From positions 6,200,001 through 6,264,000 of the forward strand of contig NZ_AP028461.1 in NCBI RefSeq assembly GCF_033097365.1: DNA of 64,000 nt, given 5' to 3'. A model generated the notes under the pieces. The model saw only the letters and a program-made list of their open reading frames with translations. It was not told the DNA's origin and made no database searches. The stretch is from Actinoplanes sichuanensis. Its GTDB lineage: Bacteria > Actinomycetota > Actinomycetes > Mycobacteriales > Micromonosporaceae. Below are positions 34,187-43,200 of the stretch, in pieces. Every line of letters starts with the position of its first letter. Position 1 is the first letter of the stretch. The position numbers and the translations under genes were made by a program.

Positions 34187-35392
34187 GTGCCCCCACGCAT
34201 CAACGACGACGAGCGGCTGCGCCGGCTCGAAGCGGTCACCGATGCGACGCTGTCCCGGCTCGACGCCTCCGATCTCCTCGACGAGCTGCTGGACCGGGTG
34301 CGTGATCTGCTGGGCGTCGACACCGCGGCGATCCTGCTGCTCGACGCGCACTCCCAGCAGCTCGTCGCGACCGCGGCCAAGGGCCTGGAGGAGGAGGTCC
34401 GGGCCGGGTTCCGGGTGGCGGTGGGGCGCGGGTTCGCCGGCCGGGTCGCGGCGACCCGCGCCGCGGTCCGGCTCATCGACGTCACCCCGGCCGACGTGGT
34501 CAACCCGATCCTGGTCGGCAAGGGGATCCGGTCGCTGCTGGGCGTGCCGATCCTGGCCGGCCGGGACCTGGTCGGGGTGCTGCACGTCGGCACGCTCAGC
34601 CGCCGCGAGTTCGGCGACGACGACGTGAAGCTGCTGGAGCTGGTGGCCGACCGGGCCGCGGTGGCCGGGCGGATCCGGTCGGCGAAACTCGACCAGTCGG
34701 CCGCCCTGGCCCTGCAGCGCAGCCTGCTGCCGGCCCGGCTGCCGTCGGTGCCCGGCGTCGAGCTGGCCGCGCGCTACGTGCCCGGCCACGCGACCGGCAT
34801 CGGCGGCGACTGGTATGACGTGTTCGTCCTGCCGTCCGGCTGGCTCGGTGTGGTGATCGGCGACGTGTCCGGGCACGGCCTGGCGTCGGCCGTGGTGATG
34901 GGCCGCATCCGTAGCGCCCTCCGGGCGTACGCGCTGATCTGCGACGACCCGGCGCAGGCGCTGACCCTGCTGGACTGCAAGGTGCAGCACTTCGAGGCGG
35001 GCAGCCTGACCACCGCCCTCTACGCGATGATCAGCCCCGACCGGGACCGGGCGGTGATCTCCACGGCCGGTCACCTGCGCCCGGTGCTGGCCGTTCCGGA
35101 CGGCCCGGCCGGGCTGGCCGACGTGCCGGTCGACCCGCCGCTCGGGGTGACCCGCCCGGACCGGCCGCGCCGCAGCACCGCGGTGCCGCTGGCGCCCGGA
35201 GCACTGCTGTTCTGCTACACCGACGGCCTGGTCGAGCGCCGCGGCGAGGTGATCGACGCCGGACTGGACCGGTTGGTCGCGATCGTTCGAACCGACCCGC
35301 CGGAGGTGGTCTGCGCTACCGTCATGTCGGATGCCGCCGCCGAGCGGCCGACCGACGACGTGGCGGTTCTGGCGGTTCGCCGCCGCGGGTGA
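34187..35392 (+). CDS. GAF-SpoIIE (PP2C-type) phosphatase
   Basis: 401 aa from a GTG 4 nt after the GH3 stop. GAF sensor domain about 20-165 (LLGVDTAAILLLD, GRGFAGRVAAT, LLGVPILAGRDLVGVLHVG), a short helix, then an RsbU/SpoIIE phosphatase domain about 185-400. Metal-binding and catalytic motifs are present: GIGGDWYDVF, VIGDVSGHG, and LFCYTDGLVERR, with PTDDVAVLAVR at the end. Such proteins dephosphorylate anti-anti-sigma factors. No anti-sigma partner is adjacent. Co-transcription with the GH3 gene is suggested by spacing, though a functional link to sugar use is not obvious. Confidence 0.9.
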   Translation: MPPRINDDERLRRLEAVTDATLSRLDASDLLDELLDRVRDLLGVDTAAILLLDAHSQQLVATAAKGLEEEVRAGFRVAVGRGFAGRVAATRAAVRLIDVTPADVVNPILVGKGIRSLLGVPILAGRDLVGVLHVGTLSRREFGDDDVKLLELVADRAAVAGRIRSAKLDQSAALALQRSLLPARLPSVPGVELAARYVPGHATGIGGDWYDVFVLPSGWLGVVIGDVSGHGLASAVVMGRIRSALRAYALICDDPAQALTLLDCKVQHFEAGSLTTALYAMISPDRDRAVISTAGHLRPVLAVPDGPAGLADVPVDPPLGVTRPDRPRRSTAVPLAPGALLFCYTDGLVERRGEVIDAGLDRLVAIVRTDPPEVVCATVMSDAAAERPTDDVAVLAVRRRG

Positions 35393-35440
35393 CGGCGGGT
35401 GTGTCACCGTTCGATGGCAGGTTGGTTACCGGCCCCAGCT

Positions 35441-35484
35441 CCTACGGAAATATTGCTGCGAACTCTTGTTCGCAACGGATTCAG
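35441..35484 (+). promoter_or_regulatory. Conserved 44-nt upstream element of the amine-catabolism operon
   Basis: Begins CCTACGGAAATA and ends AACGGATTCAG, 49 nt before the aldehyde dehydrogenase start. It agrees at 35 of 44 positions with the element at 52841-52884 (opposite strand), which sits 46 nt before an omega-transaminase gene. Inside it, TGCGAAC and GTTCGCA make a 7-bp dyad around TCTT (35457-35474), which the other copy does not keep. Likely a shared operator/promoter. Confidence 0.65.
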
Positions 35485-35532
35485 CAGAAAAGATGGGGCC
35501 GAATTCGCTGATACCACAGCTGGAGGCGCCGG

Positions 35533-36969
35533 ATGACCGCGAAGACGGTACTGCACAACCTCATCGGGGGCGAAGCCGTCGCGCCCGTCGAGGGGCGGTA
35601 CTCCGATCTCATCGACCCGTCCACAGGTGAGGTGTTCGCCTCGGCGCCGGTCTCCGGTTCCGAGGACGTCGACCGGGCCATGACCGCCGCCTCGGCCGCG
35701 TTCCAGCAGTGGCGCGACACCACGCCCGGCGAGCGGCAGCGGGCTCTGCTGAAGTTCGCCGACGCCATCGAGGAGCGGGCCGACGAGCTGGTCGCCGCCG
35801 AGTCGAAGAACACCGGCAAGCCGCTCGGTCTGACCGCCAGCGAGGAACTGCCGCCGGCCATCGACCACCTGCGCTTCTTCGCCGGCGCCGCCCGGGTGCT
35901 GGAGGGCCGTTCGGCCGGGCAGTACATGAACGGGTTCGAGAGCTACGTGCGCCGCGAGCCGATCGGTGTCTGCGCGCAGGTCACCCCGTGGAACTATCCG
36001 CTGCTGATGGCGATGTGGAAGATCGCACCGGCACTGGCCGCGGGCAACGCCGTGGTGCTCAAGCCGTCCGACACCACCCCGGTGACCAGCGTCCTGCTGG
36101 CCGAGATCGCCGCCGAGTTCCTGCCGGCCGGCCTGTTCAACGTGGTCCTCGGCGACCGGGACACCGGTCGCGCCCTGGTCACCCACCGGACCCCGCAGAT
36201 GGTGTCGATCACCGGTTCGGTGCGGGCCGGCATGGAGGTGGCCGGCAGTGCCGCCGCCGACCTCAAGCGCACCCACCTGGAGCTGGGCGGCAAGGCTCCG
36301 GTGGTGGTCTTCGACGACGCCGATGTGGAGGCGGCCGCCGCGTCGATCGCCGAGGCCGGCTACTTCAACGCCGGGCAGGACTGCACCGCCGCCACCCGGG
36401 TGCTGGCCTCGGCCGGTGTCTACGACGACTTCGTGGCCGCGCTCGCGGCGCAGGCCCGGGAGATCAAGACCGGCGCCCCGGATCAGGAGGACGTGCTCTA
36501 CGGTCCGGTCAACAACGCCGGTCAGCTGGCCCGGGTGGCCGGGTTCATCGACCGGCTGCCGGACCACGCGGTGCTGCAGGCCGGTGGGTCGCAGGTCGGC
36601 GACCGGGGCTTCTTCTACTCCCCGACGGTCGTCTCCGGACTGCGGCAGGACGACGAGATCATCCAGAACGAGGTCTTCGGCCCGGTCATCACCGTGCAGA
36701 AGTTCGGCGACGAGGACGAGGCGGTCGCCTACGCCAACGGTGTCGAGTACGCCCTGGCCTCCAGCGTCTGGACGAAGGACCACGGCCGGGCGATGCGGAT
36801 GACGCAGCGGCTCGACTTCGGCTGCGTCTGGGTCAACTGCCACATCCCGCTGGTCGCCGAGATGCCGCACGGCGGCTTCAAGCACTCCGGGCACGGCAAG
36901 GACCTGTCGGTGTACGGGTTCGAGGACTACACCCGCATCAAGCACGTCATGCACAACGTGGGGGCGTGA
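35533..36969 (+). CDS. Gamma-aminobutyraldehyde dehydrogenase (PatD-like)
   Basis: NAD-dependent aldehyde dehydrogenase, 478 aa, with GGAGG six nt before the ATG. It should oxidise 4-aminobutanal to 4-aminobutyrate in putrescine breakdown. Hallmarks are QVTPWNYPLLMAMWKIAPAL, the general base Glu in LELGGKAPVVVFDDAD, catalytic Cys in NAGQDCTAATRVL, and the FGPVITVQKF segment. YFNAGQDCTAATR is typical of the aminobutyraldehyde branch. It is closely similar to the protein encoded at 56976. First gene of an operon with GabT, an Lrp regulator and a PuuB-like oxidase. Confidence 0.88.
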   Translation: MTAKTVLHNLIGGEAVAPVEGRYSDLIDPSTGEVFASAPVSGSEDVDRAMTAASAAFQQWRDTTPGERQRALLKFADAIEERADELVAAESKNTGKPLGLTASEELPPAIDHLRFFAGAARVLEGRSAGQYMNGFESYVRREPIGVCAQVTPWNYPLLMAMWKIAPALAAGNAVVLKPSDTTPVTSVLLAEIAAEFLPAGLFNVVLGDRDTGRALVTHRTPQMVSITGSVRAGMEVAGSAAADLKRTHLELGGKAPVVVFDDADVEAAAASIAEAGYFNAGQDCTAATRVLASAGVYDDFVAALAAQAREIKTGAPDQEDVLYGPVNNAGQLARVAGFIDRLPDHAVLQAGGSQVGDRGFFYSPTVVSGLRQDDEIIQNEVFGPVITVQKFGDEDEAVAYANGVEYALASSVWTKDHGRAMRMTQRLDFGCVWVNCHIPLVAEMPHGGFKHSGHGKDLSVYGFEDYTRIKHVMHNVGA

Positions 36970-36971
36970 CC

Positions 36972-38237
36972 GTGACCACCTCGGAGGAACTGCACAAGCG
37001 CCGTCTCGCGGCCGTCGCCAAGGGTGTCGGGTCGGTGATCCCGAGCTATGTGGCCTCAGCCGGCGGCGGCACGATCACCGACGTCGACGGCCGGGAGTGG
37101 ATCGACTTCGCCTCCGGGATCGCGGTCACCAACGTCGGCAACGCCGCCCCACGGGTGGTCGAGGCGGTCCGCGCGCAGGTCGAGCGGTTCACCCACACCT
37201 GTTTCATGGTGGCCCCCTACGAGTCGTACGTGGCGGTCTGCGAGCAGCTGATCGACCTGACACCGGGGAGCTTCGAGAAGCGGGCGGCGCTGTTCAACTC
37301 GGGTGCCGAGGCGGTGGAGAACGCCGTCAAGATCGCTCGGCACGCGACCGGGCGGCCGGCCGTCGTCGTCTTCGACCACGCCTACCACGGCCGGACGAAC
37401 CTGACGATGGCGCTGACCGCGAAGAACATGCCGTACAAGCACCGGTTCGGCCCGTTCGCCCCGGAGGTCTACCGGGCGCCGATGTCGTACCCGCTGCGCG
37501 ACGGCGGACTGACCGGTCCGGAGGCCGCCCGGCGGGCGATCGATGTGATCGAGAAGCAGGTCGGCGGCGCCAACGTGGCGGCCGTGCTGATCGAGCCGAT
37601 CCAGGGTGAGGGCGGTTTCGTGGTGCCGGCGCCGGGCTTCCTGCCGGCGATCGCGGCGTGGGCGAAGGCGAACGGGGCGGTGTTCATCGCCGACGAGATC
37701 CAGACCGGGTTCGCGCGTACCGGGCAGTGGTTCGCCTCCGAGGACGAGGGCCTGGAACCGGATCTGATCACCACGGCCAAGGGCATGGGCGGCGGGCTGC
37801 CGATCGCCGGTGTGGTGGGCCGGGCCGATCTGATGGACGCGGTGCACGCCGGTGGGCTCGGTGGCACGTACGGCGGTAACCCGGTGGCCTGCGCGGCCGC
37901 CCTGGCCGCCATCGAGACCATGCGTGAGCTGGACCTGAACACCGCGGCTCAGCGCATCGGCGAAACCATCAAGGCGGCGCTCGCCGACCTCGATCCGGGT
38001 GTCGCCGAGGTACGTGGCCGGGGGGCGATGATCGCCATGGAGTTCGTGATCCCCGGAACGATCGAACCTGACGCGACCCGCACCGCGGCCGTGTCGAAGG
38101 CCTGCCACGAGGCCGGACTGCTGACGCTGACCTGCGGCACCTACGGCAATGTGCTGCGTTTCCTGCCACCTCTGGTCATTCCGGACGAGGATCTGCGCCG
38201 CGGACTCGACATCCTCCGCAGCGCTCTGCGCACCTGA
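36972..38237 (+). CDS. gabT: 4-aminobutyrate aminotransferase
   Basis: 421 aa PLP enzyme moving the amino group of GABA to 2-oxoglutarate, giving succinate semialdehyde. I start at the GTG at 36972 with GGGGG seven nt upstream; the GTG at 36966 overlaps the previous stop and is the alternative. Class III features are FNSGAEAVENAVKIARHATG, FDHAYHGRTNLTMALT, EPIQGEGGFVVPAPGF, IADEIQTGFARTGQWFA and the PLP-binding Lys in TTAKGMGGGLPIAG. The NSGAEAVEN and YHGRT motifs match GabT well. It takes the product of the preceding dehydrogenase. No succinate-semialdehyde dehydrogenase lies next to it. Confidence 0.9.
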   Translation: MTTSEELHKRRLAAVAKGVGSVIPSYVASAGGGTITDVDGREWIDFASGIAVTNVGNAAPRVVEAVRAQVERFTHTCFMVAPYESYVAVCEQLIDLTPGSFEKRAALFNSGAEAVENAVKIARHATGRPAVVVFDHAYHGRTNLTMALTAKNMPYKHRFGPFAPEVYRAPMSYPLRDGGLTGPEAARRAIDVIEKQVGGANVAAVLIEPIQGEGGFVVPAPGFLPAIAAWAKANGAVFIADEIQTGFARTGQWFASEDEGLEPDLITTAKGMGGGLPIAGVVGRADLMDAVHAGGLGGTYGGNPVACAAALAAIETMRELDLNTAAQRIGETIKAALADLDPGVAEVRGRGAMIAMEFVIPGTIEPDATRTAAVSKACHEAGLLTLTCGTYGNVLRFLPPLVIPDEDLRRGLDILRSALRT

Positions 38238-38285
38238 CGGGCGACCCCTTTGCTGACGTCAAGCGTTCCAGGGAAGAATCGCGGC

Positions 38286-38741
38286 GTGACGGACGTGACG
38301 CTGGACGATACGAACAAACTGATCATCGAGCATCTGCAGCGTGACGGCCGTATGTCGTACGCCACGCTGGCCAAGACGATCGGTCTCTCCGAGGCCGCCG
38401 TGCGCCAACGCGTGCAGCGGCTCCTGGACAACGGGCTGATGCAGATCGTGGCGGTCACCGACCCGCTGACCCTGGGTTTCGCCCGGCAGGCGATGGTGGG
38501 CCTGCGGGTCAACGGCAACCTGCGCACCATCGCCGACCGGATCGCCGAGGTCCCCGAGGTCGACTACGTGGTGATCTGCGCCGGGCGGTACGACCTGCTG
38601 GTCGAGCTGGTCTGCACCGACGACGAGCATCTGCTCGACATCCTCAACGAGAAGGTGCGCACCATCGAGGGCGTCACCGAGGCCGACACGTTCATGTACC
38701 TGCGACTCGCCAAACAGACCTACGCCTGGGGAACACGGTAA
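38286..38741 (+). CDS. Lrp/AsnC-family regulator
   Basis: About 151 aa from a GTG at 38286 (another GTG at 38295). N-terminal helix-turn-helix LDDTNKLIIEHLQRDGRMSYATLAKTIGLSEAAVRQRVQRLLDNGLMQIVAV, then the RAM effector domain QAMVGLRVNGNLRTIADRIAEVPEVDYVVICAGRYDLLVELVC. These regulators form octamers that respond to amino acids. Being inside the operon, it probably controls it, and perhaps the other half of the pathway through the shared 44-nt element. The PuuB-like gene follows after 4 nt. Confidence 0.9.
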   Translation: MTDVTLDDTNKLIIEHLQRDGRMSYATLAKTIGLSEAAVRQRVQRLLDNGLMQIVAVTDPLTLGFARQAMVGLRVNGNLRTIADRIAEVPEVDYVVICAGRYDLLVELVCTDDEHLLDILNEKVRTIEGVTEADTFMYLRLAKQTYAWGTR

Positions 38742-38745
38742 ACCT

Positions 38746-40017
38746 ATGAACAGCCCCTCCTTCTGGCTCGACAGTCTGGGCCCGATCGAGAAGCGCCCGC
38801 CGCTCGCCGGTGACCTGGACGCCGACGTGGCCATCGCCGGCGGCGGGTACACGGGCTTGTGGACCGCGTACTACCTGGCCAAGGCCGACCCGTCGAAACG
38901 GATCGTGATCCTGGAGGCCGAGTTCTGCGGCTTCGGAGCGTCCGGCCGCAACGGCGGCTGGGCCTCCGGACTCTTCCCGGTCTCCGAGGCCAAGTTGGCC
39001 CGCCGGTTCGGGCCGGACGCGGCGGCCGCCATGCACCACGCGCTGGCCGACACCGTCGACGAGGTCGGCCGGGTCGCCGCCGCCGAGGGCATCGACTGCG
39101 ACTACGCCAAGGGCGGCACGCTCTCCCTGGTCCGCAGCACGGTCCAGCTGCGCCGGGCCCAGGGCGACCCCGGTTTCATCACCGCCGACCGGGCGCGGGC
39201 CATCTGCCACGCCACCGATGTGCTCGGCGGTGTCTACAGCGAACACTGCGCCGCGCTGCACCCGGCGAAACTGGTCCGCGGCCTGGCCGCGACGGTCGAG
39301 AACCTCGGCGTCACGATCCACGAGGGCACCCGCGCCGAGCAGATCAAGACCGGACAGATCAACACCATGCGGGGTACGGTCCACGCGCCCACGATCGTGC
39401 GGGCACTGGAGGGCTACACCGCCGGCCTGGCCGGGCACCGGCGGGACATCGCGCCGGTCTACTCCCTGATGATCGTCACCGAGCCGCTGCCCGAGGAGTT
39501 CTGGCAGCGCGTGGGCCTGGCCCGGCGGGAGACGTTCACCGACGAGCGTCGACTGGTCATCTACGGTCAGCGGACCGCCGACGACCGGCTGGCGTTCGGT
39601 GGGCGCGGTGCGCCGTACCACTTCGGGTCGAAGATCCGCCCGGAGTACGACCTGGTCCCGGAGGTGTTCGAGGCGCTGCGGGCGACGATCACCGAACTGT
39701 TCGGGATCGACCCGCCGATCGCCTACCGCTGGGGCGGGCCGCTCGGCATCCCCCGGGACTGGATGCCCTCGGTCGGCCTGCGCCACGGGATCGCCTGGGC
39801 CGGGGGCTACGTGGGTGACGGTGTCGCCGCCGCCAACCTCGCCGGGCGTACCCTCGCGGATCTGATCCTGGGGGTGGACAGCGACCTGACCCGCCTGCCG
39901 TGGGTCGGGCATCGCTCGCGCCGCTGGGAGCCGGAGCCGGCTCGCTGGCTCGGCATCAACGTGGGCCTGCGGGCGACCGCTCTGCTGGACGCGATCGATC
40001 GGCGCCGGGCCGCCTGA
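38746..40017 (+). CDS. FAD-dependent amine oxidoreductase (DAO/PuuB-like)
   Basis: 423 aa. N-terminal dinucleotide-binding motif ADVAIAGGGYTGLWTAYYLAK, ADP-binding Glu at ILEAEFCGFGASGRNGGWASG. The SGRNGG stretch is common to PuuB, OrdL and related glycine-oxidase-family enzymes. The C-terminal ITWAGGYVGDGVAAANLAGR-like segment (seen as GIAWAGGYVGDGVAAANLAG) closes the FAD site. Likely oxidises a polyamine or its gamma-glutamyl derivative to the aldehyde used by the dehydrogenase at 35533. No gamma-glutamyl-putrescine synthase is present, so the free amine may be the substrate. Last gene of the operon. Confidence 0.85.
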   Translation: MNSPSFWLDSLGPIEKRPPLAGDLDADVAIAGGGYTGLWTAYYLAKADPSKRIVILEAEFCGFGASGRNGGWASGLFPVSEAKLARRFGPDAAAAMHHALADTVDEVGRVAAAEGIDCDYAKGGTLSLVRSTVQLRRAQGDPGFITADRARAICHATDVLGGVYSEHCAALHPAKLVRGLAATVENLGVTIHEGTRAEQIKTGQINTMRGTVHAPTIVRALEGYTAGLAGHRRDIAPVYSLMIVTEPLPEEFWQRVGLARRETFTDERRLVIYGQRTADDRLAFGGRGAPYHFGSKIRPEYDLVPEVFEALRATITELFGIDPPIAYRWGGPLGIPRDWMPSVGLRHGIAWAGGYVGDGVAAANLAGRTLADLILGVDSDLTRLPWVGHRSRRWEPEPARWLGINVGLRATALLDAIDRRRAA

Positions 40018-40176
40018 CTCTTCGGTCAGAGCCGCGCCTTTCATCGACGTTCATCTTGACGTTCCGGAATTCATTCGTGTTTGCTGATGCCTGAGATTCA
40101 TGATCGGCGATCCACGGGGGGATCCGCTGACGTGACCTGACGGGCATCGCACCGCTTCCGCGTGCCCTGATGCGCT

Positions 40177-40208
40177 GACCCCCGCTGGCCGCGACCGGCA
40201 CGGGGGTC
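40177..40208 (+). terminator. Terminator in the leader of the large secreted protein
   Basis: GACCCCCG and CGGGGGTC close a stem with a partly paired loop, followed by TCGTTCTTTTCG. It sits 160 nt after the PuuB-like gene and only 36 nt before the start of the 1511-aa protein, so it may end the upstream operon or act as an attenuator. Sequence at 40154-40176 is complementary to the ribosome binding site region at 40231-40244. Confidence 0.6.
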
Positions 40209-40243
40209 TCGTTCTTTTCGTCCGAGAGAACGGAAGCGCATCA

Positions 40244-43200
40244 GTGTCAACATCCGGAACCTCACGAACACGAAGATGGCGCATGGGTCTGTCCGGCGTC
40301 GTCGCCGGCGCCCTTGCCGCCGGATACACGGCGGTCCCGGCCCGGGCCGCCCCGGCGCCCGACCAGTCGGCTCCGGCCGCCTCGGCCGCCGTCGGCTCCT
40401 CCGGCCCACTGGCGATCTACGACATCAGCCACTACAGCGACACCGCGTCGCTCTACAGCTCCATCGAGGGTGTCGGGAACGCCGTCCTGCGTAACGGGCC
40501 GACTCTCGTCGTCGATCAGCCGTTCCCCAGCGGCAACACCAACAGCGCGGTCGCTCTCGACGGCACCGACGACTACGCCGACACCCCGGTCACGCTGAAC
40601 ACGGCGGCCGGCTTCACGGTGGCCTCCTGGGTGAAACTCGACCGGGTCGACCGTACCGCCGCGGTGATCTCGCAGAGCGGCAACCGGGTGTCGAACTTCC
40701 GGATCGGGCTGGACGCCGCCGGTAAGTGGCAGTTCACCATGGCCCGGGCCGACGCCGACAGCACCGCCTGGGACACGGTCACCGGCCCGGCCGCGACGGT
40801 GTCGAAGTGGACTCATCTCACCGGCGTCTACGACGCCGCCGCCGCAAAGATGACCCTCTACGTCAACGGCGTCGCGGCCACCGCCGGGACGCACACGGCG
40901 CCGTGGGCGGCCGCGAACGGCGGCGTGCAGTGGGGCCGCGGGCAGGTCGCCGGCGGCCCGGGCGCCTTCACCGACGGCAACCTCAAGCAGCTCTGGATCT
41001 ACCAGGACACCCTGGACGCCCGCCGGGTCGGCGAGCTGGTGGTCGCCCCCGCCCGGGAACGCGCCGACCGCTGCTACGCCGGGCACTACCTGCACGCCGG
41101 TGGCCCGGCGGTGAAGGCGCTGGCCGGACGGGTGCTGGCGGGCACCGCCTACGACCGGCGGGTCGCGTCACACGCCTACGACTTCGTCGACTCCGAGCTC
41201 AACGGCGCCACCTGGACCGACCAGACCACGTACCGGGAGGCGTTCTACGCGCAGGGCGCGCGGTACGACGCGTGGGGCGCGGTCATCGAGCCGTACACCG
41301 TGTGGGGCGACGACTTCGGGACGTTCCACGACGTACCCGAGTACGGCGAGGAGATGCACCGCTTCCTCATGCAGCGGACCGACGACAAGTACTTCGTCCT
41401 CCCGGCCCCGGCCAAGCCGGCCCAGGCCGAGCTGGACCGGGCGCTCGCCATCGCCGCCGAGATGCGGGCGGTCGACCCCTGGTTCGCGCCGGCCGACTGG
41501 CAGGTGCAGGGCTGGTCGGCCAGTCAGATCGCCCGGTTCCTGCGTTTCGGCGGCTACCCGAAGACGGCGCCCGCCGAGGGGACGCTGGAGTACCGCACCG
41601 AGGTCGAGTCGGTCAAGCTGCTCTGGGCGGCGTGCGAGCCGGCCGACCCGGACGGCACGTCGGCGCCCGACTTCCTCTACCGCAAGGACGGCCCGCTGAG
41701 CGGCGTGGTCGAGACCGCCCGTAAGGAGTGGGCGGCCGAGCTCGCGGCCGTCGCGGCCCAGCGCAACACGATCGTCGCCGCCGAGACACGTGCCCAGGCC
41801 GATGTCCGGTCCGCCGCCGCGGCGCTGGTCGAGGCCCAGGGCCAGGCCTGGGTCGTCGGCCAGCTGTTCAAGTGGCAGAAGTACTGGGCCGGCCGGCCCA
41901 AGACGGACCTGCACTACCCGCCGGCGGCGCATTTCACCAAGGCGAAGACCGACATCACCACGGCGACCAACGCGATCGCGGCCCAGCTGAACCTGGCCAA
42001 GACCGCCGCCACCTCGGCCCAGAACCAGTCCACCGCGGTGACCACGGCGCTCACCCAGGCGGCGGCCACGGCCAAGACCAACAAGACCCCGCTGTACCGG
42101 GGCCTGGAGTACGCCCGACAGTCCTCGCAGGTCACGAAGGCGTCCGCGGCGTCGGCCCTGTCGGCACAGAAGGCGATCGAGACGACGCTGAACGCGGCCA
42201 AGGCGACGAACGCCGATGGCGCCGCGCTGCAGTCGCTGGCGCTGGTGCAGCAGTCGGCGATGCAGGCGGAGTTCCGTCGGGTGGCCGCCCAGGAGGCCGC
42301 GGCCCAGGCGAAGGCGGCCGCCACCGCGGCGGCCGAGCAGGCGGCGGCTGCCGCGGCCGAGGCCACCCGGGCCAGGAACGGCCGGGCCACGGCGGTGGCC
42401 GCCGAGGCCGAGGCGAAGAAGCAGTCGGAGATCGCGCGGGCCAAGCGGATCGTCGCGGAGTCCGAACGGGACAAGGCGGCCACCGCCCACGACCTGGCGA
42501 CGGCGGAACGCCGGAAGGCGGCGACCGCCCGGGACCGGGCCGAGCAGGAACAGGCGGCGGCCGCCGAGGCGGAGAGCCGTGCCGGATCGGCGGCCGATAC
42601 GGCGATCGCCCGGGCCGGTGACGCCCAGGACGCCGAGTACACCGCCAAACTGGCCCGCGACCGGGCGATCGAGGCGGAACGCAACCGGGACGCGACAGCC
42701 GCGCGGTCCCGGTCGCTGGAGGCACTGGCCGCGGCCGCGGCCGGAACATCGGCCGCCGGTGAGGCACGGGCCGCGGCAGACGACGCACGGGCGGCCGCCG
42801 CGGACGCGGCGACCGCGGCGAGCAGTGCCCGGTCGGCGGCCGACTCGGCGACGGCGGCAGCGGTCTCGGCCCGCGCGGCGGCGATCCAGTCCGGCGCGTC
42901 CGCGAAACGGTCCCGTGCCGCCGCCGACGCCTCGGGTGCCGCCGCGGCCAAGACCCGCAGCGCGTACCTGACGGCCACCGCGGCCGCCGCGGACGCGCTG
43001 CAGGCGGCCGAGAACGCCGCGTACCACGCGGACCAGGCCGAACTGGAGGCGGCGAAGGCGGCCGAGGCGGCGGTCACCGCCCGGGTGAACGCCGACGCGG
43101 CGAAGGTGCACGCCGACGCGGCCACCGCGGAGAGCGCCCGGACCGCGGGCGCGGCGTTCGCGGCGGCCGAGGCGGCGTTCGCGGCCCGCGACTCCGCGGC

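Noticed and set aside
35709..36965. Extension of GabT upstream into the dehydrogenase gene (842-residue fusion)
   Set aside because: The first 420 residues are out-of-frame dehydrogenase sequence; the real start follows the dehydrogenase stop.
40080..40243. Known riboswitch class (c-di-AMP, c-di-GMP) in the toxin leader
   Set aside because: I could not match the conserved cores of these classes; only the terminator and complementarity are reported.
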